A stretch of DNA of 64,000 bases from positions 124,001-188,000 of the forward strand of contig JAYKXP010000029.1 in assembly GCA_037176845.1 (NCBI GenBank). The letters run 5' to 3'. The stretch is from Paramarasmius palmivorus (lineage: Eukaryota; Basidiomycota; Agaricomycetes; Agaricales; Marasmiaceae). This document shows positions 1 through 13,049 of this stretch, one piece after another. Positions within the stretch are counted from its first letter, which is position 1, and the number at the start of each line of letters is the position of its first letter. The translations under genes and the position numbers were made by a program. A model generated the notes under the pieces. The model did no database searches. It saw nothing but the letters and a program-made list of their open reading frames with translations, and was not told the DNA's origin.

Positions 1-2836
1 AGAGAGACTTTATTCCCTGGATGTTGCGAAAGATATTTCTCGATGATAGGGAGGTAATGACTGGATAATGATTGTGTTGGGAAGCATTCGTGGCATTTAT
101 TGCAGAGCTCAATTGGAGTATCGAACGTGGCCTGAGAAGGTGTTAGAAAGTCGTCGTTCTATATTATGGAAGAGAACTACCTGCTCAGCGTCAGCTATTC
201 TTGTGGGCGCCGTCGAGGTTGAGGTCGTTCCAAGACGCATCTCCAAAATTTCATTCAAATTCGAGTCAGAACCTGCCCCGTGACCGCTAGTTGACCTGCC
301 CTAAAGTGCCTTTCGTCACGCGTCACGCTTGAAGTTGAACAGGGCATCGAGCTAAGGTCAAGGCTTATCTTCGTCTTCCTTCGTCCTCAAAATGAAGTAT
401 TGGAAGGGTCCAAAAGTTGAGCCTTTTTAGTACATATCAGCAACCATGAAACTGGATACTAAGACTTGATCACACTCTCTAGATCATCTCGTATCAACAG
501 CTCTGATATAACTAGTAGCACCAGCCTGATGATCGTCCAAGCTGGAACAACCTGGATTGCTAGCTTGTCCGTCTCCAAATCAATAAATTGATTGTATTGC
601 TTAGGACATGTCGGCAGCGTTGCGGACCCAGACGAGTATGAAATGGCCTCAAATATGTGTTCTCTGGATCCCTTTTCGGACTGATCGCAGCAGTCCTGGA
701 TGGGGACACACCGATACTTGTATGGTATGACTACCCGCTCGCCTCGGGGACATACACTTTCCCTTGTCACCTCATGTAGAGTCATGTTCGATATGTGTTT
801 CGTGAAATTCTCGAGTCTACGTCTATGCTGTGGTGTCAGGCCCGTATAGACTTACTTGCGTTGTTGGTGGCCTAACAGTTAACTGACTAGGCGTATCCAG
901 CGACTAGTGAGTCTCTCGGGGTGTCTATAGTCCTCGAACCTATGAGTTGGTTGGGCATACTGAGTCAGTGTGGGTGACCCTTGGGTGACTCCCTTGACCC
1001 TGTCGTCGAATGGTGAATGTGAAATCGGTTTTATTTTGCCTAGCGAATGCCTTCACGGATTCATTACGCCTTAATATTCGTTGTTACAAAGTGTTATCTT
1101 GCTATCAATCAATCGACCTGCCTGAACAGGATCAAATATGTCCCCGTCACTTTGGTGAGCCGTAGCTTTGACGTTAGTTTCGTTTTTACGAAGAGTCTCT
1201 TACGATTTTATGCGGCCGAATTTCGGCCATGCATCGACATATAAGTGCATATCCGAATTTGAACTGGAAAATAAGCTTCAATTGTTGAAACTTGAAAGAT
1301 CTGTCATGGCACGACTGACGCCACACGCCTGCCGAATTTCACGGGTGCTGTATTTGGTGGTGTTCGAGCTGCAGTGTCAGATAAGTACACTGAGAGCCGT
1401 CCGGGTGCAGTTGAGTCTTATTAGACGAGCGCGCAATACATACCTCCCCTAAGAATCTTCGTATTGAAAACATGATCAATCATCCCGCGGGAGTAACCGT
1501 CAGATCTCGGGAGTTGGTGAACTTGAGCTAACCTCCGCCGTTGTGTGCAATGCGCATTGCATACAATGACATGATATGCTGAGCAACCGCCGCCAGCCGA
1601 CTCACACGCACTGTCAAACGTGAGCGCTGGAGCAGGCTGAAGCCTACCGAACGCCGAAGTTTTTACGCAAGAAGTGGTTGAGTCGGATTCTGAGGGATTC
1701 GAAAGACTGAATTCATCGATTAGCGAATGTTAGGCTGTAGGAACATGAGGGTACATGTCGTCACTAGAATTGGGTTTGGTCAGGGCGTGTAAGTGCTAAC
1801 ATAACTTGAAATTATAAGTGTGGACGGCGACTCGTATAGAGGAACGCACTGATGCTGATACAGATAGGGGACCCCATGTACGCACCTAGTCTACTCAGTA
1901 GTATGTACGTTGTGGCGGGAACGTTTGAATCGGTCATTGATACCGAAAGTTGCGGAGAGGCCTCGATTCTGCGTTGTAAGCTGTATTAAGTATGCGACCT
2001 GGTACCCTAACCAATGACATGCATTGTCGTCAGGTTCAAGCTTATCTCCATAGATATAGAAGTTCTTCTGGGGTTGATATGGGGAATTGATGGCCTATGG
2101 CACGTTGTGGCGGTAGGCTTGAATCAACTTGAATGATGTGAACAAAAACCTGTACAAGGTCGACCCGGAACAGACTGGAATTGTAGAACGTACGTAGTAA
2201 ACACGAAGTTAATGAATTAGGACACGTCCACGATGCCCAGCAGGCGCACATCTCGATCAGGCGGTAGTAGCTGGTAATCATCACCGACAAGGGCCAGAAC
2301 TTTGCCAAAGAAATGATAGGGCAATCATCTCGAGCCGAGTGGTGTTATTGGTACTAGCTTTCCAGTCTATTCCCGACGACGCCATCCCGCTGAGTTCTGT
2401 CAACTTTGCTTGAGGCGCTGTCAGCTGCCGTTTATCCGCTGGCGGTCAGGCCCAAAACCCAAGCATTCCAGAGAGCAGTACATGGACCTATGCCATCTAC
2501 AACCAGGAGCATCAGATGAGGCAAGATGCTTGCAAAATCGGCTATTTCGAGCAGAATAAATGTTCCAGAATAATTGTGCGGGAAGAAGAAACGACGTGAG
2601 AAAACGGACCAAATCCAGATTCGGTTACATTTGCCGATAGAAAGCAGTCGCCCTTTGAAGCGGAATCGAATTTGACCTTTGTTGTCTGTCTTCATCGTTC
2701 ATACCGCTTGAGCTTTGGCTGGTCCATTCTTTTCTTCTCTTTCTCCATCATCTCATATCCTGGAGTTGGAGATCTCGGACGCGCCGCCGGACGTACCCCA
2801 GTATTTCCAGAATCGTCATTCTCGATCCCTTCGGCC
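1..2836. other. Left-edge region without a supported gene
   Basis: I see no recognisable gene here. The longest ATG-initiated frame is 459-785 (-), 108 codons, ending in a hydrophobic stretch. It has no family resemblance and no clear splice structure, so I do not call it. Short frames around 1047-1452 and 2042-2695 also look like chance openings. A perfect 16-bp palindrome lies at 1546-1561. The stretch may be ordinary intergenic DNA or decayed repeat sequence. Confidence 0.5.
1546..1561. repeat. Perfect 16-bp palindrome
   Basis: TGCAATGCGCATTGCA is its own reverse complement. It lies in the gene-poor left flank about 2 kb upstream of the adenylate cyclase coding region. It could be a dimeric protein binding site or chance. 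Nothing else marks it. Confidence 0.5.
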
Positions 2837-2968
2837 ATGGCAAGCACGAGCTCAAGAATGTCCTTACAATTGGACGGTGTAGTAGGAGGAGATGGGCGGG
2901 CGTTGATAATACCCGAAATAAATGTTGCGGCTAGCAGAGACCCTGCAGTTGCTCCTTGGTTGGACCCG
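2837..2968 (+). other. Candidate 5' exon of the adenylate cyclase gene
   Basis: An ATG at 2837 opens 44 codons (starting MASTSSRMSLQLDG) that end at a textbook donor, GTGAGT, at 2969. The donor is in phase 0, matching the phase-0 acceptor at 3519/3520. Splicing these directly needs a 551-bp intron, roughly ten times the others here, so intermediate exons or a different start are possible. The opposite strand is also open over 2692-2991 but lacks an ATG. This is inference from splice signals only. Confidence 0.3.
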
Positions 2969-3519
2969 GTGAGTCTCGAATTTTGAACCAATTTTCTTTG
3001 TCAAGGTGTAGCGGGTCAAGGTGCAGCGGGGTGGCAACTTTTACGATTTTTCAAGGATTCCTACATTCTGTGCAGTAGTCTCTCAGCGGGGACGTGGAAG
3101 TTTCGAGTCCCACAAAGCTTTTTGCGGTCTCCATTCCGCGGCTAGGACTCTTCCGTGGTGGCCAGGCATCGGAAACATAACATCCTCTTCCTTTCGTTCT
3201 TCGTTTCCTGACGGGAAATGGACCAGAAGATGCTGGGATAGGTCCATGAAGGAACATGGCATCGCGCAGGCACCAGAAAATATACTGCGAAGCGACCGGG
3301 GATCTCATGATAGACTACGACAGGCTTGGATGCTCTCCAACATGCACACCACAGTCTTCGAATCAGAAATCTCCTCGACTCTGACAGTTGTCACAGTCGG
3401 CTGCTACTCATTCGCTCATACGCCTCGTTGCACGTCAATTTCTGACATCGTGTCTTCTATTTTCCATACATCTATCTTTATGGTACCGGTCTTTATATGG
3501 TTGCTCATGAATTTTTCAG

Positions 3520-6500
3520 CATTCACCACCTTCACCCCCATCCCCGCCCGGCAAATTCTCAAGAACGCTTGGCATCTCACAGAAGATATCTCTCGTTTCT
3601 CTCCGCCAAGGTGTCACTCCCAACCCTATACATAGTCGCACTCTTCACAGTAGGCAACAATCAGGGTCTTTCGATAGTGGAAGCTCTGAACAACATTTCG
3701 TCACCATCGAACACGATGTTCCCGAATTCTCCGACCAAAATTTTGGGTCACAGTCCACTCCTCAGAGAGAGCTGCGCAAGGCCAAGTCTTCGCTCTTTCC
3801 TTTCAAGTTGCGCAAGAAATCCAAGTCACGGCTGAGGGCGGATTCCCATGGCTCCGACGAGCATCCATCGTTGCAACCACAACCACCTCCGCTGCCGGAT
3901 CGAGAGTTGGTTTCAATTCTACCTATCGAGCCCGTATCACCCCTGCATCCATCATTCAGCCAGGTCAGAGACACTGACCGAGAAAAGGAGAAGGAAAAGG
4001 AAAAGAAATTGTTTGGGAAGAAATCGAAACGGATGGACGACATCAGAACCGGACCTTCGAATCTACCGCCGACACCGCCTAAAGACCCCGAAATGACTCT
4101 AGACACCAACTTGGATTCCATGGAAGGCATTGTCGATCAAAGTGTTCTCAATGTCGTCGGAAGCATCGGCACAGGCTCCCCCACGTTGATAGCATTTGAC
4201 GCCTCATCGCGAACACGCTCACTCTCTGATCAGAGTCAGAAATCCCAAACAAATTCCTATCGATCTCGCAGCCACCTTCCCCCAGTATCTCACTTTGAGT
4301 TCAACGACCCATTTAGGGATCAGATTCATCCTCCCAGGAGTTCTTCTATGGAAGCATCGAAGAGAATGGGCATGATGGGGGACAGAGACATGAAAGTGTC
4401 GCCTACAACCATCATCGCCGCTACAGAGAGGCAGAACTCGGTGCCACATATGAATGGCCGGTCGTACCCAGAACGGAATTACACATTCCCTCAGAACGGT
4501 GCTCCCAGTTTGAATGGACGTAGCACTCCCCACGACCCTAAGGACAAAGGCAAGGAGGTAGCAGATTCGCTTGAACCTGGAGAACAACCTTGGAAGGCGC
4601 CCGAATCCTGGGACGTGGATTATAACGACAATGATCCCGCCAAGGAGGGGTACTCGTCTTCTGAAGACAGTCTTCTACTCGATACTGCGGGGAGTGGTGC
4701 CAACTATGGGGGCCCGATCCAGTTCTCCGATCCTCATAACCATGATCGGGAGTCGCTCACCACACCTGAGCTAGACGAGCTATCAGATAACCATACGTGG
4801 AGTTCAAGAGTGTCGTCGAGTGCAGACGAGTTTGGGAGAAGGAGCAAGTATAATGGAACCGTGAACGCTTCGATGGCGTCGTTGGAAACACTGATGTCGG
4901 TGCAGACTGGAAGCACGGGGACCTATGGTACTGGTATGGGCCATGCTGGAGACAAAGTCAAGCGGTTAATTCCCGGTATTTCTGGATATGAACGGAAGAA
5001 ATCTCGCGGCAAGAATAGCTTGCCTTCTTCTGGTCAAACCTATGGTTCATATCGATCGAACCAGTCCATCAGCAGTCAACCTTCCCATCTCCAGCTACCA
5101 CTTGCTGAGGGTACTCCTGATCCACGGCATCGAAGACCGTCTGGTAGTGGTCCTCAGAAGCGGTATACTATACGAATATATAAGGCCAATGGGACATATC
5201 ACGTTCTAATGGCAAACTTTGGAGCCAAGACAGAGGATTTGGTTCCTAAGCTCAACTCCAAATTACTACCGGCAGAGAAACCGGAAACGTTTCAGTTGTA
5301 CTTGCAGGATCGTGGAAGAGGTGTGTTGATTCTTTTACACCTGTATGGAATGCTGATGTATTTGTCAAGAGCGAGTGGTTGCACCGAATGAAAGACCAGC
5401 AGACATTGTAAGGCGGCGGTTAGAGCAGGCTGGTTACGATGTTTCCGACGGGCTGGAGCTCGGCGGAGATGGTTTGTCATTCTTGTTGAAATTTGTGTAC
5501 AAGAGTCGCCAGCTGGGGGCGGTATGTTCTTCGTGATCTGATCTTCTAAAGCCGTTACTCACTACGTCGATATAGGGCCAAACGTTGGGGGTGGAAAACT
5601 TTGAAACCGTCGACCTATCAAAGCGTCATCTCCGCACCGTGCCGCCGATCCTGCACAAGCACGCCGACCAAATTGTAACGCTCAATCTCTCCCGCAATCA
5701 TAATCTCGACATTCCGCTTGACTTCATCCAAGCATGCACACAACTCAATGAACTTCGTCTTTCCGAGATGGCGTACAAGCGACTACCCCACAGTCTTAAA
5801 CATTGCACGACACTGAGCCGACTGGATATCTCAGGCAATCGGATCGCTGAGCTTGATGATTTGTATTCGGAGAACCTCCCTGAACTCAGGGCACTCTATG
5901 CGCAGAATAATCGCATGGAGAAGTTACCATTTCACTTCCCTAGGTTTCGATCGTTGACAAATCTCAACATATCGAATAATAGGTTCCACCAATTACCCCT
6001 CGTCGTTTGCGACCTCAAAAGTCTTCGAGATCTGGATATCTCCTTCAATATGATCACGGAGCTGCCGGAGGCGATAGGCAAACTGACAAACCTTGAGCAT
6101 CTCATTGTCACGGGCAATAAACTCACTGCGATGCCTGATGAGTGTACGGAGCTCGTCAGCTTGAGGCGGTTGGACTGCCGGCGAAACAAGATTGGGGATA
6201 TAACAGTGATTGGGACGCTGTTGAGGCTGGAAAAGTTGAGCGCGGATCACAACGCTCTGCATGCCCTCAGTCTCAGCGTTGGACCACAGGTGACGACGAT
6301 CGACGCTACTCATAACGAGATCACTGGATTGACGTTGGCGCCCGACACTGGACTACGGCCATACAAGCTCTGCTCGCTCGATATTTCGCATGGTCGTTTA
6401 TCATCATTAGATGATGGAGTATTGGAGCAATTAACGGCGCTGAAGACACTTAAACTGGATTACAACCAGTTCAAAGTTCTTCCAGAGTCACTCGGGAGCC

Positions 6501-9500
6501 TAAGATGCTTGGAGTCACTCTCATGTGCGGATAACCAACTAGGTCATCTGCCGGATAGCATTGGGAAGTTAGAGAGGTTGAAGTGGCTAGACGTCCATAA
6601 CAACAACCTGACTGAGCTACCAGTTGGATTGTGGAGTTGCAAGTCTTTGACCAAGATCAACGCAACCTCCAACCTTTTGGCGTTGTGGCAATATCCATCG
6701 GCCATACGACCGTCGTTAGCGGTAGCTGAGGATGCTCGCCACCCTCCTGAGCGAAAAGGATCGGCATCGTCCTTAAATACTTCCACCAGAGCGCTTCCTC
6801 CTCTTGCGCATTCCCTGGAGAAGCTTTATCTTGGGGAGAATCAATTTACGGACGAGCTCCTGATGCCCATCACAATTTTAAAGGAGCTTCGTGTCCTCAA
6901 TCTTTCCTTCAATGACATCCAAGACCTACCCATTAACTTTTTCCGCAACTTCCTAAAGCTCGAGGAACTATACCTGAGCGGTAACAAACTAGCCAGTATT
7001 CCAACCGAGGATCTTCCCAAGCTCACGAAGCTCACGACCCTATTCTTGAACGGAAACAAGCTACAAACGCTGCCACAGGAGCTCGGGAAGGTGATTGGCC
7101 TGACGATCTTGGATGTTGGGAGCAACTTGTTGAAGTACAATATCAACAATTGGGAATATGATTGGAACTGGTATGTCTACTCTGATCAATCCATCCTCTA
7201 TCCTCATTCTCCTTTCCAGGAACTTCAACACGAACTTGAAATATCTTAACCTCTCTGGCAACAAGAGGTTGCAGATCAAGTCCGACATGAAGCTCTCGGG
7301 CAATCGACATAGTCGTATACGCGCACCAGTACTGCAGCCTCAGCCATCACTCGCGGGTTTTACGGGACTTACCCAACTTCGAGTTCTAGGACTCATGGAT
7401 GTCACCATCACTCCAGCAGGAACGAATGGTAGCATAGACATTCCAGATGAAAACGAAGAACGCCGTGTCCGAACATCGGATTCTACCGTTATGGGAATGG
7501 CCTATGGGATTGCCGACACACTTGGGAAGAACGAACAATTGAATATGCTTGATCTAGCCCAAGAATTTCCTGGTCGTGAAGGACAAGCCGTTTTTGCAAT
7601 GTTTGGTCGCGCGCAGCCACCTAAAGCCATGGCTGGTGTCAGTGGAAACAGGATTGCGAAGTATCTCAAGGATAAATTTGTGGAGGTCTTCATGAGCCAA
7701 CTGAGCTCTGTGCCGTCTGATAGTCGCGAAGCAGTGAAGGATGCGCTCAGGAGATCATTCTTGAAGCTGAACTCAAGCCTGCACGACTCGCTTTTCCAGT
7801 CTTCGCAGCGAAAGGCTTCACAGTCAAGTGGTTCCAACCTGGATCAGTACAACACCGTTGTCAATCGTGGAGGTGCCTCAGGGATTGCATTGTACTTCTG
7901 TGACAAGAAGATGTATGTTGCAAACACCGGCAATGCGCTGGCTGTTATTTCGAGGAACGGAAAGGCGCACGAGTTGTCGAAAAAGCACGATCCGTATGAC
8001 GAGAAGGAGATAGCCCGCATTCGAGCATGTGAAGGCTGGATATCGCCAGAGGGGTTAGTCAACAATGAACTCGATATCTCACGGTCATTTGGCTTTTTCC
8101 ACCTCATGCCAATAGTCAACGCAAGACCTGAAATCAAGGAACACGAGCTATCCGAGCTGGATGAGTTTGTCATTGTTGGCAACCGGGGTTTATGGGATTA
8201 CGTGTCATTCCAGACAGCTGTCGATATCGCCAGGCAGGAGAGAGGCGATCCGATGATTGCGGCGCAAAAGCTTAGAGATTTTGCGTTGAGTTACGGAGCC
8301 GAGGGCAGCACTATGATAATGGTTATATCTGTGGCAGATCTCTTCAAGACGGATGGGATGCGTTCCCGAGAAGAGTCCATGGTAGATTTCAAGCCTTTAC
8401 CTCGTCTTCCCAAAGATGACATTCATATCCGTGCACTTCGCCGTCTGGATGAAGAGGTACCCCCTCCTCGTGGACATCTCGCCCTCGTTTTCACCGATAT
8501 CCGTAATTCTACTCATTTGTGGGAGGTCAATCGCGGTATGAACACAGCTTGGCGCATTCACAACAACCTCTTCCGTCGTCGACTGAGACTTTGTGGGGGG
8601 TACGAGGTCAAGACTGAAGGGGATGCTTTCATGTGTGCCTTCCCCACGACCTTGGCTGCCGTTTGGTTTTGTCTGACGGTTCAAGTGGAACTTGTCAAGG
8701 AACCTTGGCCACTGGAGATTCTAGAGTGTGAGGACGGCAAGCCCATTTGCGACGCCCAGGGCAATCTTATCGCACAAGGGCTCTCAGTGCGGATGGGAAT
8801 CCACTGCGGTGCACCCTTATGCGAACAAGATCCAGTTAATCACCGGATGGACTACTTTGGGCCCATGGTCAATCGTTCAGCTCGTATTCAAGGCAGTGCT
8901 GCTGGCGGACAGATCATGTGTAGTGAGGAAGTCATGCGTGAGATCAAAGCGAAGATTCTACAGGATGGTCCCACAACACCTTACTCCGATATGCAGCCTC
9001 TAGCCGCAATTGAATCTATCCGTGAACTGGGCATTGCTGCTTTTGACGTTGGAGAGGTCAAGCTCAAGGGCCTCGAACGGCCAGAATCTCTGACCGCCAT
9101 CTACCCTGCCGAGCTCAGAGGCCGCCACGATCTACAGGAAACCACAACGGTTCCGGACGCGTCAGCATCTCGCGTGCAATTCGACGTGGCCCAAATTCGG
9201 TCTTTGGGACTTATATGTCTACGCCTCGAGGCACTTGCCAGCTCACGAATATTCCGCGAATTACCACCTCAGCGTAAGAGCAGCGCTCAATCCACTCATG
9301 CACTCGAGGACGAAGACGAAACACCCCTCTATCTATATGCCAATCCCGATCTTCTACTACCCAATCTCACCGAAACATCGTCAGAAAGGGATTTCACGAC
9401 AGTTCTTGACACGATTTCCGGGAGAATAGAGAACGCTGCTTCCAGAATCCGAGATATATGCAATAAGAAGAATTCAAAGCAAGCGTTAATGTCTGCTTTG

Positions 9501-9566
9501 AAAATAGATGGACAGCTCGACGAACGGACGTTGCAGTCAATTCTAAGCATATTAGAGAGTATCTGA
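3520..9566 (+). CDS. Adenylate cyclase, fungal type (RA-LRR-PP2C-cyclase)
   Basis: Makes cAMP from ATP downstream of Ras and G-alpha at the plasma membrane. Introns at 5321-5369, 5522-5575 and 7171-7219 (49-54 bp, GT...AG) join into one frame of about 1,964 residues, close to the family's usual 2,000. Counting from 3520: a Ser/Pro-rich N-terminus to about residue 545; a Ras-association domain from about 547; LRRs of the LxxLxLxxN type from about 662 to 1200; a PP2C-like domain about 1273-1555; and the class III catalytic domain about 1603-1813. The catalytic domain keeps both metal aspartates, in VFTDIRNST and KTEGDAF. The PP2C-like part reads ANTGNA and GNRGLWD where active phosphatases carry aspartates, so it is probably inactive. 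The N-terminus is not resolved: 3520 follows a good acceptor (TTTTTCAG), and a candidate first exon lies at 2837-2968. The 3' end faces Nog1 with about 295 bp between. Confidence 0.95.
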
Positions 9567-9860
9567 TTTTTCTTCTCGACTTCCTTATCTTCCCTTTGTT
9601 CCTAGTGTTGTTATTCACTTACATGGATTTCATTTGGTTTCGTCTGTCGGTCTATTTATCTCGTCACTGTACTTTATGCACAAACTTTGTTGTACCTCTT
9701 ATTCGATTCATCAATAGCATCTCAATCGTAATTTAAGTCGTACTCTCATGATATGCCAGGCGCATGGCTCAACCAATGGAGAATTAGTGAAAGCGATATG
9801 AGATGTATATCTAGGACATGAGCATACAGACAACATGGAGGATGAGAAGACAATGGCCAA

Positions 9861-12320
9861 TTATCGTCTCTGTGTCTTGCCTCCTTTCCGTTTCCCTGAA
9901 AAGAGATGTTTGGGCTAAAACAGCGTCAGGACATGATGAGACGAGAGCCGACTGAGATAACTGACCATTTTGACTTTGATTGCCCGATCACTCTCTCCAG
10001 CCTTCGCGAGCATGTTGCGCGGACGTTGTCCAAGGTTGCGAAGTTTGATGGCCTTATCTGCTTGCTGTATAGATATTCGTATCAATTCACACCAACCAAG
10101 GAGCACGAGAATACTTACTCCTTGATCGCGCATACCCATAAGCTGCCTATTCGATCTAGGTTCTCTCTTGCCACTAACAGCAACCACAGCCCCAGAGTTA
10201 CCTTTGACCTTCTTCAATTTTGGTGCCTCCTCTCCGTCAACGTCCATCCATCCATCATCATCATCGTCACCCTCTGCATCATCGCCGTCCATATCGACGT
10301 CCATAGTCTCTTCCTCCTCTCTAGCCCTCTTCCGTTTCTGTCCGGCAACCTTCGCCAACATCTCTGCACGCTCTTGAATCCTGCTAGGGTCCAACCCAGC
10401 CGCGGTGAGCTCTGTCGTGAGCTCAGAGAGGGTACGTAAACCTGCTGTTCGAGGTAGACGTGCGGTGTGCTTCTTTCCCTTCTTGAGCGCTTGCGACTTG
10501 ATCTTGTGTTGGAGAGCGATTTCTGCCTGTTCGGCTTCGAGCTCTTCGTCAGTGTCGGGCTGTGGATGAGAACGAGTTAGAGACTGCGGAAAGTAACAAT
10601 CATATCGCTGTCTTACGATTTCCTCATCGCTGTCATAGAATCCTTCGGCCTCCAACTTTTCTTCCTCTCGTTCCAGAGCCTCGAGTTTCTCAGCAATATC
10701 GGGATCAATAAAGTCTGCAATATTCTTGCCGTCCATGATCTCGGGCATAATGTCCATCTTCCACTCTGGGTTTTTGAGTATGTAGTCCTCTAATGAGTCC
10801 AGCAAGAGTGAGCACAGCGAAGCGATACACGTAAAGGAAGCACGCACGTTTAAGGTTGATGTTGAATACACCAGCACCACCCTCCTCGACCTCAGTATCC
10901 CTAAGGAGTTTCCTCCTATCAGGATCATTCTTGTCATATCTCTTCCTCTCCTTGACCACATCTGGGATGAAAGGTGCCCTGACGACATCGTCTCTTGCCT
11001 TTGGCTGGGCGACGTGTATCCGGTTAATGACGGTGTTGATCTTGCTACCCTTGAGTTTGTTGTCTACACGTGCCGCGAGGAGAGCGTCGCAAGCCTTGTT
11101 TTTCAAGTCCATGACACCCTCTTCGGAATAACATGAGACCTGAACACATTGGACGTCTTCGGCATCGATGATCTCTTGCACGAGAGCCCGGGACTCTGCA
11201 GGGAGATCTTCGAGACGCATAACGTCAATTTTGTTGATGACGAGCATTGTGGGTTTGCCAGCGAAAAGAGGCTTGATAGAGTGGAATAATTTACACTACG
11301 GTCAAGCGTTAGCAAATAGCCTCAGTTGTCTGAATGACGGAAATGATACCTGAGCTTCAACCGTGTACCCGCACTGCTCGCTCAAATCCATAAAGTACAT
11401 AACGCAGCTCTTCAAATGTGCGAGTGCGGTGATACTCTGCATTTCGATCGTGTTCATCTCCTCTAAAGGATGATCCAGGATCCCGGGGGTATCGATAACT
11501 TGCCATCGGAGGTACTTGTAGTCCAAATGTCCGACAAAGAGAGATTTCGTGGTGAAAGCGTAGGGTTGGACATCAACGTCCGCTCGGGTGACTTTATTAA
11601 TGAATGATGATTTTCCGACGTTGGGGTAGCCGCAGATGAGAAGTGTTCGGGTATTGGGGTCGATGGCAGGGAGACGGGATATGTGTTGCCGGACTTGTTC
11701 GAGATAGGCCAGGGGATCTTTTTGTCTGCGCATGATGGTCGCCATCCTGGTATTTTCAAGAGCGTTAGACTGGTAACACCGTCCCATTGGAGAAAATGGT
11801 ACTTACCGACCAAGAGCAGCCCTTTTGAGTTGCTTGCACCGGTATAAACTGTCTCCAAACTTGAGTAACCGCACATAATCCTTCGCAACTTGGTCGATCA
11901 GATGTCTAGCGGTTCGCAGCTGGCCTAGTGCAAGCTTGTAATGATTCTTGTCGTACAATACGTTCATGAGAGATGAGAGAAAAGGATGAAGGTCCTATTT
12001 TCAACGAGAAATCAGCCTGACTCGTAACTTTAGATCACTGAAAACGCACATCAAGGATCGGAAATTCCTGCAGAATAGCCCCAAGCTTTTCATCAAATGA
12101 ATCCTGCGTAAATTTGACCTTTCTCATATAAAAATCTCGAATCCGGCTGATTTTAAAGTTTTTATGGATGACCTAGGTTACTTTTTAGCATTATTTTCTT
12201 CGTACAATCTTTCTGCAATCGTACCGTCGGTGTCTTCCGCTGAGTCTTGGACAAGATGATGTCCAAGAAATCTGCCGCTGTGGGCACTGGTGCGATTGCC
12301 TTGAGACCACTGGTAGACAT
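9861..12320 (-). CDS. NOG1: Nucleolar GTP-binding protein 1 (60S ribosome biogenesis GTPase)
   Basis: Nog1 is an essential Obg-family GTPase that acts in the nucleolus on pre-60S particles. The start at 12320 opens [19 protein letters not shown]. Exon 1 ends at 12225, and a 52-bp intron (12173-12224) leads to [18 protein letters not shown], matching the conserved Nog1 N-terminus. The GTPase domain shows the P-loop [13 protein letters not shown] and NKID, with the usual helical domain before it. C-terminal to it come the NOGCT region and an acidic Asp-rich tract near 10290-10220. The last intron (9915-9965) joins to a basic tail, [17 protein letters not shown], ending at the stop at 9861-9863. 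Several further introns of about 50-60 bp interrupt the gene. It is tail to tail with adenylate cyclase. All diagnostic motifs are intact, so the call is firm. Confidence 0.96.
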
Positions 12321-13049
12321 GATGAAGGGAGAGCGGGAGTGTCGACCAGGGAATTTCTTGAGCGCTCTCGCCTACTGCAGCTGCTTTGGATTGCAGGAGC
12401 AGAATTTTTCTGTGATGGTTCTCACGATCCACGTGCTTGATGTTTGGCCCGGGCCGGTGCCGCCTGCAACGTTTCGTGACGACAACGACCTCAAGTCAAG
12501 CAGGTCACTAGCAGCTCCAACTTCCAAGGTATCCGATTAGAACTCTGCTCATTTGAAAGAGAAGGACACTGCATTCATATGGTGTGGCACATCCACAGCT
12601 GTCACCTTGTAGCAGTGGATTCCGCATGGACGCTCATCGGAAACTGCTCCGGCACCAACAGCTGTTATTGCATTAACATTCCTACTAGCTCAAAATTTTC
12701 AAGAGTGATCTTCTTTGGCACGCCCCGGCACTTTTCACAGGCTGATCATGTGGGGCAATTAATCTATCAGCTCATCTTGTTCAGGTATACCCATCTACTC
12801 GACCTCAAATTCAAGTCCTTGGAGCCTCGACGTCTTGGTGGACAATTTCAAATCGTCGATGATCCGCGAGATCCCGTACTCGTAAGTCCTTTTTCATGCA
12901 CCATCTACTCGAGAAGACAAGAATCTGAGCCACTCCCCGGATTTGTGCGCTGGCTTTAAATCAGATAACTGGTGAGCTTACAAATAACATATTTGCGATC
13001 ATCTGGCTAATGAAACGCACGGTCAAAGCTTCTGTTTCGACCAAGGACA
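12321..13049. promoter_or_regulatory. Divergent intergenic region, Nog1 / F-box gene
   Basis: This is about 730 bp between the Nog1 start (-) and the F-box start (+), so it should contain both promoters. An open frame at 12579-12959 (+) has no recognisable family and is not called. No clear TATA box or known operator was identified. Confidence 0.5.

Noticed and set aside
459..785. 108-codon ATG-started minus-strand frame
   Set aside because: No family resemblance and no neighbouring exons. Length alone is not enough in a eukaryotic sequence.
2271..2330. Short plus-strand phrase IITDKGQNFAKEM resembling a retroelement integrase
   Set aside because: A stop lies immediately upstream and another soon after. 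No further integrase or reverse transcriptase motifs occur around it.
12178..12432. 84-codon minus-strand frame upstream of Nog1
   Set aside because: It is the wrong frame of Nog1 exon 1 plus its first intron. The correct frame starts at 12320.
12579..12959. 126-codon plus-strand frame between Nog1 and the F-box gene
   Set aside because: No recognisable motif, no splice support, and it sits where two promoters are expected.
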